A DNA stretch of 64,000 nt, from positions 46,797,385-46,861,384 of the forward strand of contig NC_088295.1 in assembly GCF_032854445.1 (NCBI RefSeq), written 5' to 3'. Source of the stretch: Liolophura sinensis. Its lineage: Eukaryota > Mollusca > Polyplacophora > Chitonida > Chitonidae. The notes below the pieces were generated by a model that was not told the origin of the DNA, ran no database searches, and worked only from the letters and a program-made list of their open reading frames with translations. Positions 36,054 through 49,500 of this stretch are shown here, one piece after another. The position numbers and the translations under genes are program-made. How positions within the stretch are numbered: the stretch's first letter is position 1; each line of letters begins with the position of its first letter.

Positions 36054-36627
36054 ATACCTTGTAGATCTTGGATGACAAATCTTTTAAAATCAGACCCTGA
36101 TGAGAATAAGCAAATGTCTCATTTCTCACATACATGAAATCTAAGGAGGGTTTTATAGACCATACTATCAGCGTTTAGGAACTGTGACATAGGAAGTTTA
36201 TCCAACTCTTATCATGGCAATGAATCTTGGAACAACTGTTTTTATTTATGAGTAAGAGATTACTGAAATTATGTTCCCTAAAATTCTTTCCTTCTGGAGA
36301 TCATCAGGAAAAAAAGATGATGGGATGTCAGAGTTCCTAGATACCATCAGTAAAAAGCCCATCATAGTATTCAAATATCTGAATGCCTTTCAACACTCTT
36401 AAAAAAAAGTCAGAAAAAATAAATGAAAGTATTTTTATGCACAGTTTTCAGTTGTCTGTATGATGAACCTTACTTCATATTTTAGCTTTCTTTTACTTTA
36501 ACAAAATATGTAGGTCTACATTTCAGTCCTTCAGTCAAAAAGTTAACATACCAAGAAAATGGTTACTTGTGTTGAGAGGGGGTGACACAAGGGTACAGTA
36601 GAGGGAGATAACTTGTCAAACTACTGG
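36054..36627 (-). repeat. Diverged duplicate of the sequence after the ABCB7 stop codon
   Basis: Without the foldback insertion it matches 38275-38480: AATAAGCAAATGTCTCA versus AATAAACAAATGTCTCA, TACATTTCAGTCCTTCAG in both, and GGGAGATAACTTGTCAAAC in both. Homology stops at the stop-codon position, so no coding exon was copied. Confidence 0.8.
36140..36505 (-). mobile_element. Foldback element inserted in a copy of the ABCB7 3' end
   Basis: Reverse-complement relative of 60895-61275: it shares AAAGGCATTCAGATATTTGA, GTATCTAGGAACTCTGACAT, CCAGAAGGAAAGAATTTT and GTTGGATAAACTTCCTATG. It splits a segment otherwise homologous to 38275-38480. Confidence 0.75.
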
Positions 36628-36864
36628 GGCTCACCATACTATGCCTTCTTATGAGTCCAAGACAAAAAAAATTCAATGAATCTATTCATCCCATGACCAC
36701 TCCACCACCTACATTTCCAGTATGATTGTGTACTTTTCATTTGGTTAGTGAAAAAAACAAAACAAAACATGCGCTGACAATTATGAATACACATGTACAT
36801 TTGATCTGTTTGAAAATACAAAAATATCTGCAGAATAACCTGGAGTAATGGTGTAAATGCTTGA

Positions 36865-36955
36865 TTATTTGTTTGACTGGTGTTTATTAATTACTTTGTC
36901 CAAGAATTTTTCACATGTACAATGGTAATGGGTGGTGGTGGGTGGAGGAAGTTGG
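36865..36955 (-). mobile_element. SINE tail fragment, decayed
   Basis: Resembles the tail (TTGTTTGACTGGTGTTTAT, CCAAGAATTTTTCACATG, GGTGGGTGGAGG) with many changes. Confidence 0.6.
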
Positions 36956-37159
36956 AGTATATTGTGCAGACCACTGCCTATCCCCAAATACCTGATGATT
37001 TGAAAGAAACTCCTTTCTTCAAACTGCATCTAAAATAACCACAACAGGATTTGACATTCTGACCTAATTCGTCAGGGGCTAAAAAGGGACAAGAACAACC
37101 CGCATGTTTAATGAACCAGAAAAGAGCCCCTTTGAGAGTTTTCAGTAAAGTTATGAACC

Positions 37160-37410
37160 TGTAAAGGTGTGATTTGTTTATTTAGATCTTTGATTGTACT
37201 GAAGAATACTACACTTCGATGATGGTGGCCAGCATTACAATGAGAGGAAAACCCATGACCATCAGCAGGTTGAAGACTGACCTTCCATCATACAACCAGA
37301 GAGGGATCAGCGTGAGCGGCAGTTGAACTCATAGTGATCGCATTGTTGAGAGGCTCCTATGTCAATGTGCTGTGAACTGGCATGCTAAACGCTAGGCCAC
37401 AAAGGCCTCT
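37160..37410 (-). mobile_element. Old, diverged SINE
   Basis: Contains TGTACTGAAGAATACTACAC, GTGGCCAGCATTACAATG and a decayed head ending CTAGGCCACAAAGGCCTC. Order of parts matches the family. Confidence 0.75.
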
Positions 37411-38478
37411 AGCAAAGATGTGACACTGGATACCTACAGTCAGCACATACATGAATATCAACCACAGTCATATCTGGCACACCATTGTTAAGCACTAATT
37501 ACTAACAATTATGCACCTGTTCATCTTGAATATTATACATACAAAAATATACATTTTCATAATACTACTTAATATTTACATTCATAAATAACATACCCTA
37601 CCTATACAGGTAAAATGCCAGCATGTCTAGCACTTTATGTCTACCCGTAGGCCATACGATGAAAGTACAGAATCCAGCAAATAACAGCACTGAAAGATGG
37701 GAAGCTCATCTCTTCTACTTTTATATAAAATCACACTCCTTGATATAGTGAAAGAGGAAAAATACACATCTGATGAATCCAATAAAAACCTCTGCATTTC
37801 AAAGCCCGTGTGCTTTGCAAAATGATATAAAATCTAAAGTATTATCTGTCTTAACCATCCTGTTGACAACTTTCTTTTAAGAGCTCCCATGTTTTACATA
37901 ACGCAGGCAAAATAGTTTAGTTTTCAAAACAATGACATCGCTGACATGAAAACATTTTTCAAAATAGTAAACACTTCTCTGTGAAATTTAAATTCAAAAA
38001 ACATCTGACTTCATCATGAAATTTCTCGATGTATGATCTAAACTAAGTGGTATCTAATGAAATGACCACTGAATAATCTCTACAGGAAGCTACATGTATA
38101 TACATGTCAGATAACATATACAGAATGTTTTATACTTCTTACATTATCTTCATGGGCAAATACATTCTCAATAGTTTGATATTTTGATATACTATGGAGT
38201 TTCAATATATTATGACAGATGCTGCAATGACAGCCATGCAAACTGTCCAGTGAAAATAAAAAAAAACAAAGAATGTACCTTCTAGATTGCGGATGGAATA
38301 ACTTATGAAATCAGACTTTGATCAGAATAAACAAATGTCTCACCTCACACTCATCAGAAAAACATGTACATTTCAGTCCTTCAGCAGTTAACAGTGTAAC
38401 ACATCAAGAATACAGGTATTGCTACATGTGGGTGACATGCAAACATGGCAAACTAAGGGGAGATAACTTGTCAAACCA

Positions 38479-38709
38479 CTAGGAAATCTGTTCATTTTCT
38501 TCCAATTCAGGCACAGAACTCTGTTTATGCCACAAGTCATAGTAAATGCTGGCAGGATTAGCTATCAGACTATAATGTGTTCCTCGCTCCACGACATTTC
38601 CCCGCTCAAGGACCAGTATCTCGTCAGCATCCACAACAGTCGACAGACGGTGAGCAATCACAATGGTTGTCTTTCCCTGAGTAACTCGGCGCAATGCTTG
38701 AAGGATATT
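38479..38709 (-). CDS. ABCB7: ABCB7 exon 15 (H-loop, stop codon)
   Basis: Begins [20 protein letters not shown], where His660 is the H-loop switch, continues [17 protein letters not shown] and ends ELEENEQIS then TAG at 38481-38479. Family-typical through [11 protein letters not shown], after which the tail is short. Confidence 0.97.
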   Translation of the reverse strand, partial: NILQALRRVTQGKTTIVIAHRLSTVVDADEILVLERGNVVERGTHYSLIANPASIYYDLWHKQSSVPELEENEQIS

Positions 38710-41700
38710 CTGTGAAGGCAAGAAAATGGTAAAGTGACAAAATAGCAAATCAAAGACATCATCATTTATTTGTTTATTCATACACATACTGTAAATGTGT
38801 TTCATACATGATCATGTATTACATGTAAATTATTTCATTTCACATAACTTTAATATTTATTTTTTTTTGATTGATGTTTTACGGCGTACTGAAGAATATT
38901 TCACTTATACGACGATGGCCAGCATTGTGGTGGGTGGAAACCGGGCAGAGCCAGGGGGAAACCCACATATCTTATCTTAATAGGTTAGGTGGAAGATACC
39001 ACACAATTTAGCCAAATATGTCTCATTTGTTCTTGAATAAAATCCCAGTATCTCCGTGCAATAAGATCATGTGGCAACAGTGAGTTCCTGTATTACAATG
39101 CTCATAATGCCACCACTTATACAGTTATAATGCTGACTCACTGAACCATCGCTTCGAAGACAACAGCGATGATGCCACAGAATAACACCGCGCTTACTGT
39201 TTCCTTATAATGTCCTGAAAATCTTCTGCATGTACCACATACTATAATTACCTGAATGCCCACTCTAAAGAATAGCTTTTCCTGAATGAATATTCTGGAA
39301 GGTGAAAAATGTTCCCCAGGGAGATCATGTTCAGAGTAAATGTTCAACTATACGTTTTTTTAATGATTTTCCCTGGCCATTAACACCTCACACATGGTGG
39401 ATCATATTTAAAAAGTAGTATTGTCGCTATTTGGGATTTCAATTTTCAACAAAAGCTGCATGGGTTTTGAACTTTCCATATTAATCAGGTTTAGTGTTTG
39501 TGCCAGAGAGTGCTACAGCAACTATTCTGTTGTGGATCTTCCCAAGTTAAAGGAAATGAAACTGATGTTCAACTTTTCACATCATTACTGAAGCCTTACT
39601 TGATGAAAGCACTTCGGCCACTGAGTCATTAAAGTTTATCAACAGGGCCTGTGAATGCATTTGCAGGCAGCAGTTTCCCGATGATTATACTAACAGTAGC
39701 TAAATTAGTAGGTAGAATTTGCTGTAGCTCAGTTGATAATGGACATAAATCTGGGTTGACCTTAAGTTCAATCCTTTAGCTTTTACACTGGTGCCACAAC
39801 CAAACAGGCTCCAAGACTGTGTACATGGACACAGAAAGAGTGTAAATGGTGCAGTTTTCTATCGCTTATACTAGCCGTAGCCTGTGAAAATTTCTCTTTA
39901 GTTCAGTTCGTAGAGTGCTTGATTTGGAGGTGGAGATCAGAGTTCAAATCCTGTGTTGACCCAAAAAAAGAAATCCTTCGACCATTCTCTTCAGCTCAGT
40001 TCGTAGAGTGCTAAATTTTGAAGGTGGAGATCAGAGTTCAAATCCTGTTTTGGTCCACAAAGGAAATCCTAAGGCCATTTCACCGGTACCATGACCAAGT
40101 GCCAAGAAGCATTAGACAAGCAGTACTTTAAGCGACAATTCTCTCAGTTTATATAGAGTGTTAGATTTTGGACTGAGTTAACTGATTTCAAATTCCCAGT
40201 GAAGCACAGAGTAAAATCCTTCAAACATTATACACATGCACAAAGCCTGACCTGTTCTGTGATGGTGTCTAGAGAGGAAGTAGCTTCATCGTACACAATG
40301 ATAGGCGGGTCCTTCAGAATGGTCCGGGCTATGGCCACACGCTGTTTCTCTCCTCCTGACGTAAGATAAAGTGAATATAAATAATGATTGATTTATTCAT
40401 TTATTTGATTGGTGTTTTACGTCGTACTCAAGAATATTCATTTATACGCAGCAGTCAGCATTATGGTGGAAGGAAACCGGGCAGAGCCTGGGGGAAACCC
40501 ACGACCATCCGCAGGTTGCTGACAGACCTTCCCACGTACGGGCAGAGAGGAAGCCAGCATGAGCTGGACTTGAACTCACAGCGACTGCATTGGTGAGAGG
40601 CTTCTGGGTCATTACGCTGCGCTAGCGTGCTAACCAACTGAGCCACGGAGGCCCCTATAAATAATGTGCCAAGACAATGTCACTCAAATCACCATGCAAA
40701 ACTGTACCCACAACCGTTTTCATTGATTTTCCTAACAATTTTTGTTGCAAAATAAAAAGCGTTTACAGTAGCATAAAATATGGTGACCTTTTTAGACAAT
40801 ATTTAAGTGATGTGACATCAGTTGCACAAAGTTGTCTCATTTCCTCCCATGACAATGGTGACCACCGTGATATGAGTGAAATATTCTTGAATATGATGTA
40901 AAACACCAATTTAATAAATAAATAAATAAATCAATGAATCAATAAATAACAATAAGTTGTTGCTTATATCCCAAATGAGTTCTGAATTCAGACTGTTCAC
41001 ACCACCCAGACTTTACTCTGATGTCATTCTGAATCACACATGGGGTGTAATTTCTTCCTCATGCTTACCTGAGAGTTTAAGTCCCCTCTCCCCAACCTGC
41101 GTGTCATACTGATGTGGGAACCTGGTCCTGACTGACTCATCTAGCTCTGCCATCTGAGCAGCCTTGTATACATCCTCAGGGGGTTTGGACAAATCTCCAT
41201 ACTGGATGTTCTTGTACAAAGTATCGTGAAATAAAACACAGTCCTGCAGCAGAGAAAGATGCGTCACACTATACTGTAGAGATACAGAGGTCCCAGTATC
41301 CTTCAGTCCAGTCATGGCTTTCAAAGTTACAATTATCATGTTGTGCAGGGTACCACAAAATAAAACAGTCCTGTATAAGAAAGACATCATGCCAAAATGA
41401 CTACAAAGCAGATATGAAAGTCTTAAGGATATGTCTGAATTCAGGATTTTTTCTACTTTTTTCACTAAAAAGGAAATTATGGAGAATTTTTTTTAAAAAT
41501 TGGCCATGGGCGTGAAAATACCGTGATTCCCATGCAGCTGGTGTAAAGACGATATTAGTAAATGCAGTTACAATGAGAAATAGTTTTGTTATGTGTAACC
41601 AATCTTTACCTGTATTGTATCCCACTTACTGAAGATGTTTTGTTCTACATGGTACAACCTCTAAACTCAGTTTCTGTGTCATCCTAATTTATTCCTCAGC

Positions 41701-43520
41701 TGTACTTATTTCACTCATAAAACATGGGCTAGGTTTGTGAGTAACAGCAAGAAAACCAATGCAGCTCAGCAAGTGGTCATAAGTCAATTTTTTTTGTAAT
41801 TCCTAGTAATCAATTGATGGGGCTAAAACTTGGATGTAATTTACAAAAAAATTCCACAACATTTATTTACAATATTTTGTGAAAATAGCCCCTGGAAATA
41901 TAATGTTTTTAAAAACTTGGTCATTGATGACCCTCATACCAGTGTAAAGAGAATTACAGAGTCTAAAATTCCTGACCAAATGCCATGAACACCTGATTAC
42001 TGCCTGGGACCATCTGAGTATTTATCTGATCAGCTCACCTGGGGAACGACACCAATGGCTTTCCTCATACTGTCCAGGTTGACAGCTTTGATGTCCTGAC
42101 CGTTGATTAAGACCCGCCCTTCCTCAGGGTCGAAAAATCTGTATAGTAATCTCACAATGGTGGATTTCCTGCAAAACAGATTCGTTAAGTTGTTAACTGG
42201 AGTAGTCTATAATAGATGACAAATTCTTACTCTCAAGTAACTTTAATGAAAATGTATACCAATCAAATAAACTAAATGATATTGCAAATGTGTGGAATCA
42301 TGCAAATTATAGACAAAAAAAGAATGCTACAATCAAAAGAGAAGACAACAATAAATCAAATGTTTACATGTATCAATAAATTATCTCACGTTTATATTTT
42401 TGTGACAATGTATAAACAAGATATGGCAGCTCAAATTTACCTACAGTGCACTTATTAAGAAAACCAAAAGCCTGGCAATTTTTTTAACCAATTTTAACCA
42501 ATCAGGTGCCACATGTACTTATTTTTGTAACTTGAGAATTTAGTGTCAACCGAACCCTGTTTTCCCTTTTAACAACAAGTGTGGCCTCCCATTTTTCATT
42601 AGGCCATGGGAAGTAACATGTTAGACAAACCTCAAATATGATGTCTGTACATCACTGGCACTACTTCCCTACACACGTGGTTAAAAAGTTAATTTTAATC
42701 AGTTTAAAAAAAAACAACACTTCAGAAAAAAGTGGTAGGAGTGTTTCCACCGTTTTTGTGAAATACCTAAATAATCTGTTGTGTTTTCTTTTCAGGAAAT
42801 AAGAATTTGGTCTATTTGCCCCAATACCCACTCTCAGTACTCAACAAATTCCACCAGATTTATACCTGTAGTGCATGTTTATGGCATATTAGAGGAATGT
42901 CACATATCTTGACAGCTTATTTTACTATTTCTGTACAGTTAATATGTGACCCTACCTGAAAAATAGATTTTATTTACTCATCAAAATCTTATGAATTATG
43001 TTTTCAAATTGCAACTAAATGTATACTTCCGGCCGTACATGGGAAGGTCTGTCAGCAACCTGCGGATGGTGGTGAGTTTCCCTTGGGCTCTGCCCGGTTT
43101 CCTCCCAACATAATGCTGGCCGTCGTCGTATAAGTGAAATATTCTTGAGTACGGCGCAAAACACCGATCAAATAAATAAATAAATAAATGTATACTCTAC
43201 TGGTGGCATTTGTTGAGGATTTACGGTATACAGATTCAAGGTTTGTGGAAAGAGCAAAGAGCTGAAATGACCTACCCTGAACCACTGCCCCCTACTATGG
43301 CTACCTTCTTCCCCGAGGGCACTGAGAATGACAAGCCATCTAGAATCTTGTTGCCAGGAACGTAGGCAAAAGACACATTATCAAACACAACAGACGATTC
43401 GGCAGGTGATATCACCAGAGGTGGGGCCTGGGGATCACTCTGAAACAAAGAATAAAAATTAATTCAGAAGAGTTGTGTTGTTTGTCTTTCCATCAATCTG
43501 AATACATAGTGATATATTGT

Positions 43521-43597
<77 letters not shown>

Positions 43598-46500
43598 TAT
43601 AAAATCCTTAAATGTCTTAACTGCACAAAAGAAATTAAATGCATCTCCTTCAACAGTCCTAAAGTTATTTATTTGATTTATTTGACTGATGTTTCACGCT
43701 GCACCCAAGAATATTTCACTTAAACAATGGCAGGCAGCATTGTGATGGGAAGAAACCAGGAAGAGCCTATGGGAAAACCCTCAACCATCCACAAAACAGC
43801 GCTCAAAGCCTGCATGCTACGTTATGGTAAATGGACAAACATATCTGCCTCATGGTTACACAAAATAAATTTAGGGTGACGTGTAATCAGTTTCGTGTTT
43901 AGCAAAGTGGCTGCCATAAAAACAAACATCTTACTTCAAAGTAAGACATGTTTTATTTCACCAGTATGCGCTACTTACATGTATGTCTGACTGCATGTAG
44001 TAAACTCTGTTTAATATTGCTACTGGTTTAGCTATTTCGTCTCCCATGGAATTTTGTAATTTCAACCTTTTCGCATGTTTGCAAGGTGTTTTTTCAAGCA
44101 TATTCTGAAGGCATTATTTTCTGCAGACTGATACAATTATACATTTTGCAAAGCCATGAAATTGGTTAATCCAACAAATGTAGTTTTATCTTCAAAATCA
44201 ACTTAAATATGTGCCTAAAATTTCACTGAAAGTTTTAAAAAGGTTGAGGAATTAGGGTAGCATGAAGTTTCACGTCGGGGGTGTTTGGGGGGTGGGAAAC
44301 TACTCAGGTGCCTGACATACCTCCTGAGTTGAGCCCACAACCAAACCAGTGAGAGATCTTCAATAGCATAATTAAATCAAAATTTATCAAAAAGGTTTAC
44401 CTACCTGTATATCAGAGGAAAGCTGGAGCAGGTTAAACATTGTCTGCATGTCTATCAATGACTGACGGATCTCTCTGTACACAGAGCCCAGAAAGTTCAG
44501 GGGTAGAGAAAGCTGGAACAGCAGGCCATTCACCATCACCAGATCTCCCACAGTCATTGTACCTGTGGGTGAAGATAACACATCAGTCACAGACACCTTC
44601 AGTTACACAGAGCTGGAACAGCAGGCCATTCACCATCACCAGATCTCCCACAGTCATCGTACCTGTGGGTGAAGATAACACATCAGTCACAGACATTGTC
44701 AGTTAAACAGAGCTGGATCAGCAGGCCATTCACCATCATCAGATCTCCCACAGTCATTGTATCTGTGGGTGGAGATAACACATCAGTTACAGACATTGTC
44801 AGTTACACAGAACTGGAACAGCAGGCCATTCACCATCACCAGATCTCCCACAGTCATTGTACCTGTGGGTGAAGATAACACATCAGTCACAGACACTGTT
44901 AGTTACACAGAGCTGGAACAGCAGGCCATTCACCATCACCAGATCTCCCACAGTCATTGTACCTGTGGGTGAAGATAACACATCAGTCACAGACACTGTC
45001 AGTTACACAGAGCTGGAACAGCAGGCCATTCACCATCACCAGATCTCCCACAGTCATTGTACCTGTGGGTGAAGATAACACATCAGTCACAGACACTGTT
45101 AGTTACACAGAGCTGGAACAGCAGGCCATTCACCATCACCAGATCTCCCACAGTCATTGTACCTGTGGGTGAAGACAACACATCAGTTACAGATACTGTC
45201 AGTTACACAGAGCTGGAACAGCAGGCCATTCACCATCACCAGATCTCCCACAGTCATCGTACCTGTGGGTGAAGACAACACATCAGTTACAGATACTGTC
45301 AGTTACACAGAGCTGGAACAGCAGGCCATTTACCATCACCAGATCTCCCACAGTCATTGTACCTGTGGGTGAAGATAACACATCAGTCACAGACACCTTC
45401 AGTTACACAGAGCTGGAACAGCTGGCCATTCACCATCACCAGATCTCCCACAGTCATTGTATCTGTGGGTGAAGATAACACATCAGTTACAGACATTATC
45501 AGTTACACAGAGCTGGAACAGCAGGCCATTCACCATCACCAGATCTCCCACAGTCATTGTACCTGTGGGTGAAGATAACACATCAGTTACAGACACTGTC
45601 AGTTACACAGAGCTGGAACAGCAGGCCATTCACCATCACCAGATCTCCCACAGTCATTGTACCTGTGGGTGAAGATAACACATCAGTTACAGACACTGTC
45701 AGTTACACAGAGCTGGAACAGCAGGCCATTCACCATCACCAGATCTCCCACAGTCATTGTACCTGTGGGTGAAGATAACACATTAGTCACAGACATTGTC
45801 AGTTTTTTTTTTTTTTTTTTTTTTGATTGTTGTTATTTCACTTATGCCACAGCGGCCAGCATTATGGTGGGTGGAAACCAGGCAGAGACCGGGGGAAACC
45901 CACGACCATCCGCAGGTTGCTGGCAGACCTTCCCACGTACGGCCGGAGAGGAAGCCAGCATAAGCTGGTCTTGAACTCACAGCAACCGCATTGGTGAGAG
46001 GCTTCTGGGTCACTACACTGCGCTAGCGCGCTAACCGACTGAGCCATGGTGGCCCCAACATTGTCAGTTACACAGAGCTGGAACAGCAGGCCATTCACCA
46101 TCACCAGATCTCCCACAGTCATCGTACCTGTGGGTGAAGACAACACATCAGTTACAGATACTGTCAGTTACACAGAGCTGGAACAGCAGGCCATTCACCA
46201 TCACCAGATCTCCAACAGTCATTGTACCTGTGGGTGAAGATAACACATCAGTTACAGACACTGTCAGTTACACAGAGCTGGAACAGCAGGCCATACACCA
46301 TCAGCAGGTCTCCTACAATCAATGTACCTGTCAGTGTAGCTGTCATAAGTTACAAACATTGTCAATTACACAGAGCTGGAGCGGAAGACACTGCTGCTGC
46401 CACTAAAGTATCGTGCCAAAGACACCAGACATGACATGTCACATTATACTCAAACCAGGTCAAACAGTTCTGTTTCCTTGCTCTAACCTCTCAGTACTGA

Positions 46501-49500
46501 GTGCTAAGTCAGGCAGCAACAAGTAACATTTTTAAAATCTTTTGTCAGCACGACTCAACCCGGGTTTGATCCCAGTTCTCCCAACTATAAGACAGATGCT
46601 TTAACCACTATGCCATAGTAATGATCAGATGTACAGAGGTTCCTACCTGCCATAATTCCCTGACTGGCCAGTAACATAATGGAGGTCAGACCCACGCTAA
46701 AGATGGCATTCTGTCCCCAATTGAGAGCTGCCAGGCTTGTCGTCGTCTTCAGAGAGGCCTTCTCAAAGTCCTTCAGTGCATTGTCATACATGTCAGCCTC
46801 ATACTTCTCATTGTTGAAGTACTTAATGTTGATAAAAGAAAAAAAAGAAAAGAAAATTTTCAACATATACAATGATTGTATATGGAAATCCAATCAAACA
46901 TCAGATACCGGCAAACTTTCCCAGATGTGACAGGACACGAAATTGGATGCAAACGAAATGATCATTCGCATGTCCATTACGATCCGTCTCCCGGAACATC
47001 CCCACAAATGCAGCGCTTGAACTGCGAAGCGCTCAACAGGTATATAAGCGCTTGACAGCTACCACAAAACAGAAGTTGTGTCAGTTGTTACCTTTTTCCA
47101 GGTTGTTTTAATACTTGTCCGTTGGCAAAAAACAAGTACTAATGCGACTGTAAACAAATGTTTTCATTTGGTGCCATGATGCTGCAAAGTGTTCTATTGA
47201 ACTTGAGCTCAATGCCATTATGCACTAAAGGCAGTCACCAGCTTTCCGCTATGACCAAATTTCGCTCAGGTCTGCGTTTATTTATTAATCAAGTCAATGC
47301 ATTTGTGCCATCTCCTGTCATTTGTGGCATCAAGTTCAGTCCACAAACCACCTATTAAACTTCGTTACGGCGCACATGTAACTCATAAGAAGCCTTTAGA
47401 GTTATAACAAAATGTGAAAACTTTTGGCTAAGAAATCACTATTTGACTTTCAGTCACATTTTCCTGCCGTGCCCTTGCGCACTACATGTCTCCTTTGTTA
47501 TGTACACATCACGTGCTAGCTGGCGGCATTCATCAGTAATGTGTTGCGCTCTTGGTGAGGTAGCGGTGTGTGGTGAAGGTTGCGCTAGGCTGAGAAAGGT
47601 GACAATCAGTTTGAACAGAATTCAAACTTTCACTAGTCAACAACTTACCATGAGCTGGTTATCGTTGACATTCCCTTCATGTTAACGGTTATGTTATTTC
47701 ACCCTGTGGATGAATTTTATCTGACAGGGATGGTGAAATCCTTGTAAGCCAGTTGGATATTAATCATCAAAGAAAAAATAAAAATACTCAGGATTAATAA
47801 CACATGCTGGTCTGGCCTTGAAAGCCATATGATTCTCAGCATGTATGATAAATATGTTTTATGGTGGCTTCCTGATCCACCCCATCTATGCTGATCACCG
47901 CTCATGCGGTACAGCCAACTCCATACGCAAATTAATAGGCTTTGCCGAAGATACAGTTAATAAAAATCTGGCGGGAAATACTGTAGATGATTTTATAAGC
48001 CACATGTTCACATAACCAATCTGTGAAAACGATTGGTCTATTTGCGCGTCCTGGCAAAACCGAACGATCGGTTATTCAAGGCTTAAACCCCATAACTAAT
48101 TTTTGGGTTACGTTAACCATCCAAGGCCTGTGTGATGTACAGACTTCCACGCCATATTGGTGGAAGACAAGTGGTCTTTAATCAGCTGCACGAATGGCCC
48201 AAAATGCTCAATCGACAGCTCATTGTGACCAAGACCGCAGAAAAAAATAGATTACATGCATGTATACCTTCCACATAAAGCAAAGAATTTGGAAATTATA
48301 TTTCGAAATTAAAATGATAAACCTTAAATGACCTAAAATTTTGCCCTTAAATGTACGTCACAAAATATTATTTTTCCAGCAAAATATCATCCCATGTTCC
48401 AAGCAATCCTCAAAACACCTTCTAAACTCAAAAGAACTCTCAGAATCAGGAAAAATGGGCAAGTCAGTTATGGACGAAATTTATGGTCATTTAAGACAGA
48501 TGAAATTTTTAAATTACAATTAGACTGTTTCCTTACTTTGACAGTCTCAAAATTGATGAGGGAATCAATGGCCTTGTTGCCAGCATCATTGTCTGCTTTA
48601 TTCATCATTACACGGAACTTTGTCCTGAAAATGACAAAAAATGGCAATGCCAGTGCCATATTTCACCATACATACATGGTATTTCATTTAGGTAATGTTC
48701 AAGTTATTAAAAGTTAACAAAGCATTCAGCAGTGTATATATTTATTTATTTGACTGGTGTTTTGCGCCATACTCAAGAAGATTTCACTTATACACCGGGG
48801 ACTAGATTATAGTGGGAGGAAACTGAGCAGAGCGCTGGGAAACCCACGACAATCCGCAGGTAACATGGCCAAACATGATTAACTGTCACACTCACCCACC
48901 TTCCACCCCCAAAAGAGTATGAGTGACTTTTTTTCTCCATTTTCTTAATGTTGTTTTCCTGTTCCCAGAAGTTTGGGCACCTAGAGATGAGGGTGCGCGA
49001 TACTTGAAAATGTCTGAATAATCAGAGTATCTGATGAATTATGGTATACAACCAAACTAACTTCCCTTGATATAATATTGTCTATAATAATAATATAATA
49101 AAATAATAAGGTCAGGTTCTGAAGAGATATCACATTCTGAACTGCCTTCCACAGATGGACAGGTGCAGGCCCCTCCAACACCTGTAAATGCTAAGAACCC
49201 AAACTAAAAGAACCTGTCTTATCAAAAGTACCTCATCTTATCTTCTCTGTTCCACTCACCTCCATTGTGTTATTGCTAATGTGAATATGGAATAAGATGC
49301 CACACAGCCTAGGGTAACCAGGGCAAATTTACCCCCACATTTGTAATACTGTCAACAAAGAAAAAAAAGTTAACAAGGAATAATTTTTCTGGGTGAATAT
49401 CAACAATTTAAACTTAAGCTACTCACAATCTTTGTGTCATTCAGCAACATATACACATAAAAACTATGCCATCAAAAAAAAATTTTTTTTTTGTTTTTTT

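Larger units (their letters stand above)
34160..38270. other. Intergenic DNA downstream of ABCB7
   Basis: A 116-codon plus frame ending at 34852 (contains STWLSQSRLWQIRERVIQLQ) lacks a start codon or clear splice sites. The rest is SINEs and the duplicated ABCB7 3' flank. No clear polyadenylation signal for ABCB7 could be chosen. Confidence 0.5.

Noticed and set aside
36101-36130. CTGATGAG as a hammerhead ribozyme core
   Set aside because: No GAAAC partner or stems at suitable distance; the same for CTGATGAG on minus near 38350 and on plus at 12651.
39718-39790. Functional tRNA genes in intron 14
   Set aside because: A/B boxes present, but acceptor and anticodon stems do not pair.
45862-46146. 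Minus-strand frame fusing ABCB7 exon 10 start to SINE sequence
   Set aside because: Runs through the SINE tRNA head and lacks a splice donor; explained by the insertion.
44440-46434. Series of 67-105-codon plus-strand frames repeating every 100 bp
   Set aside because: Antisense shadows of the exon-10-derived array.
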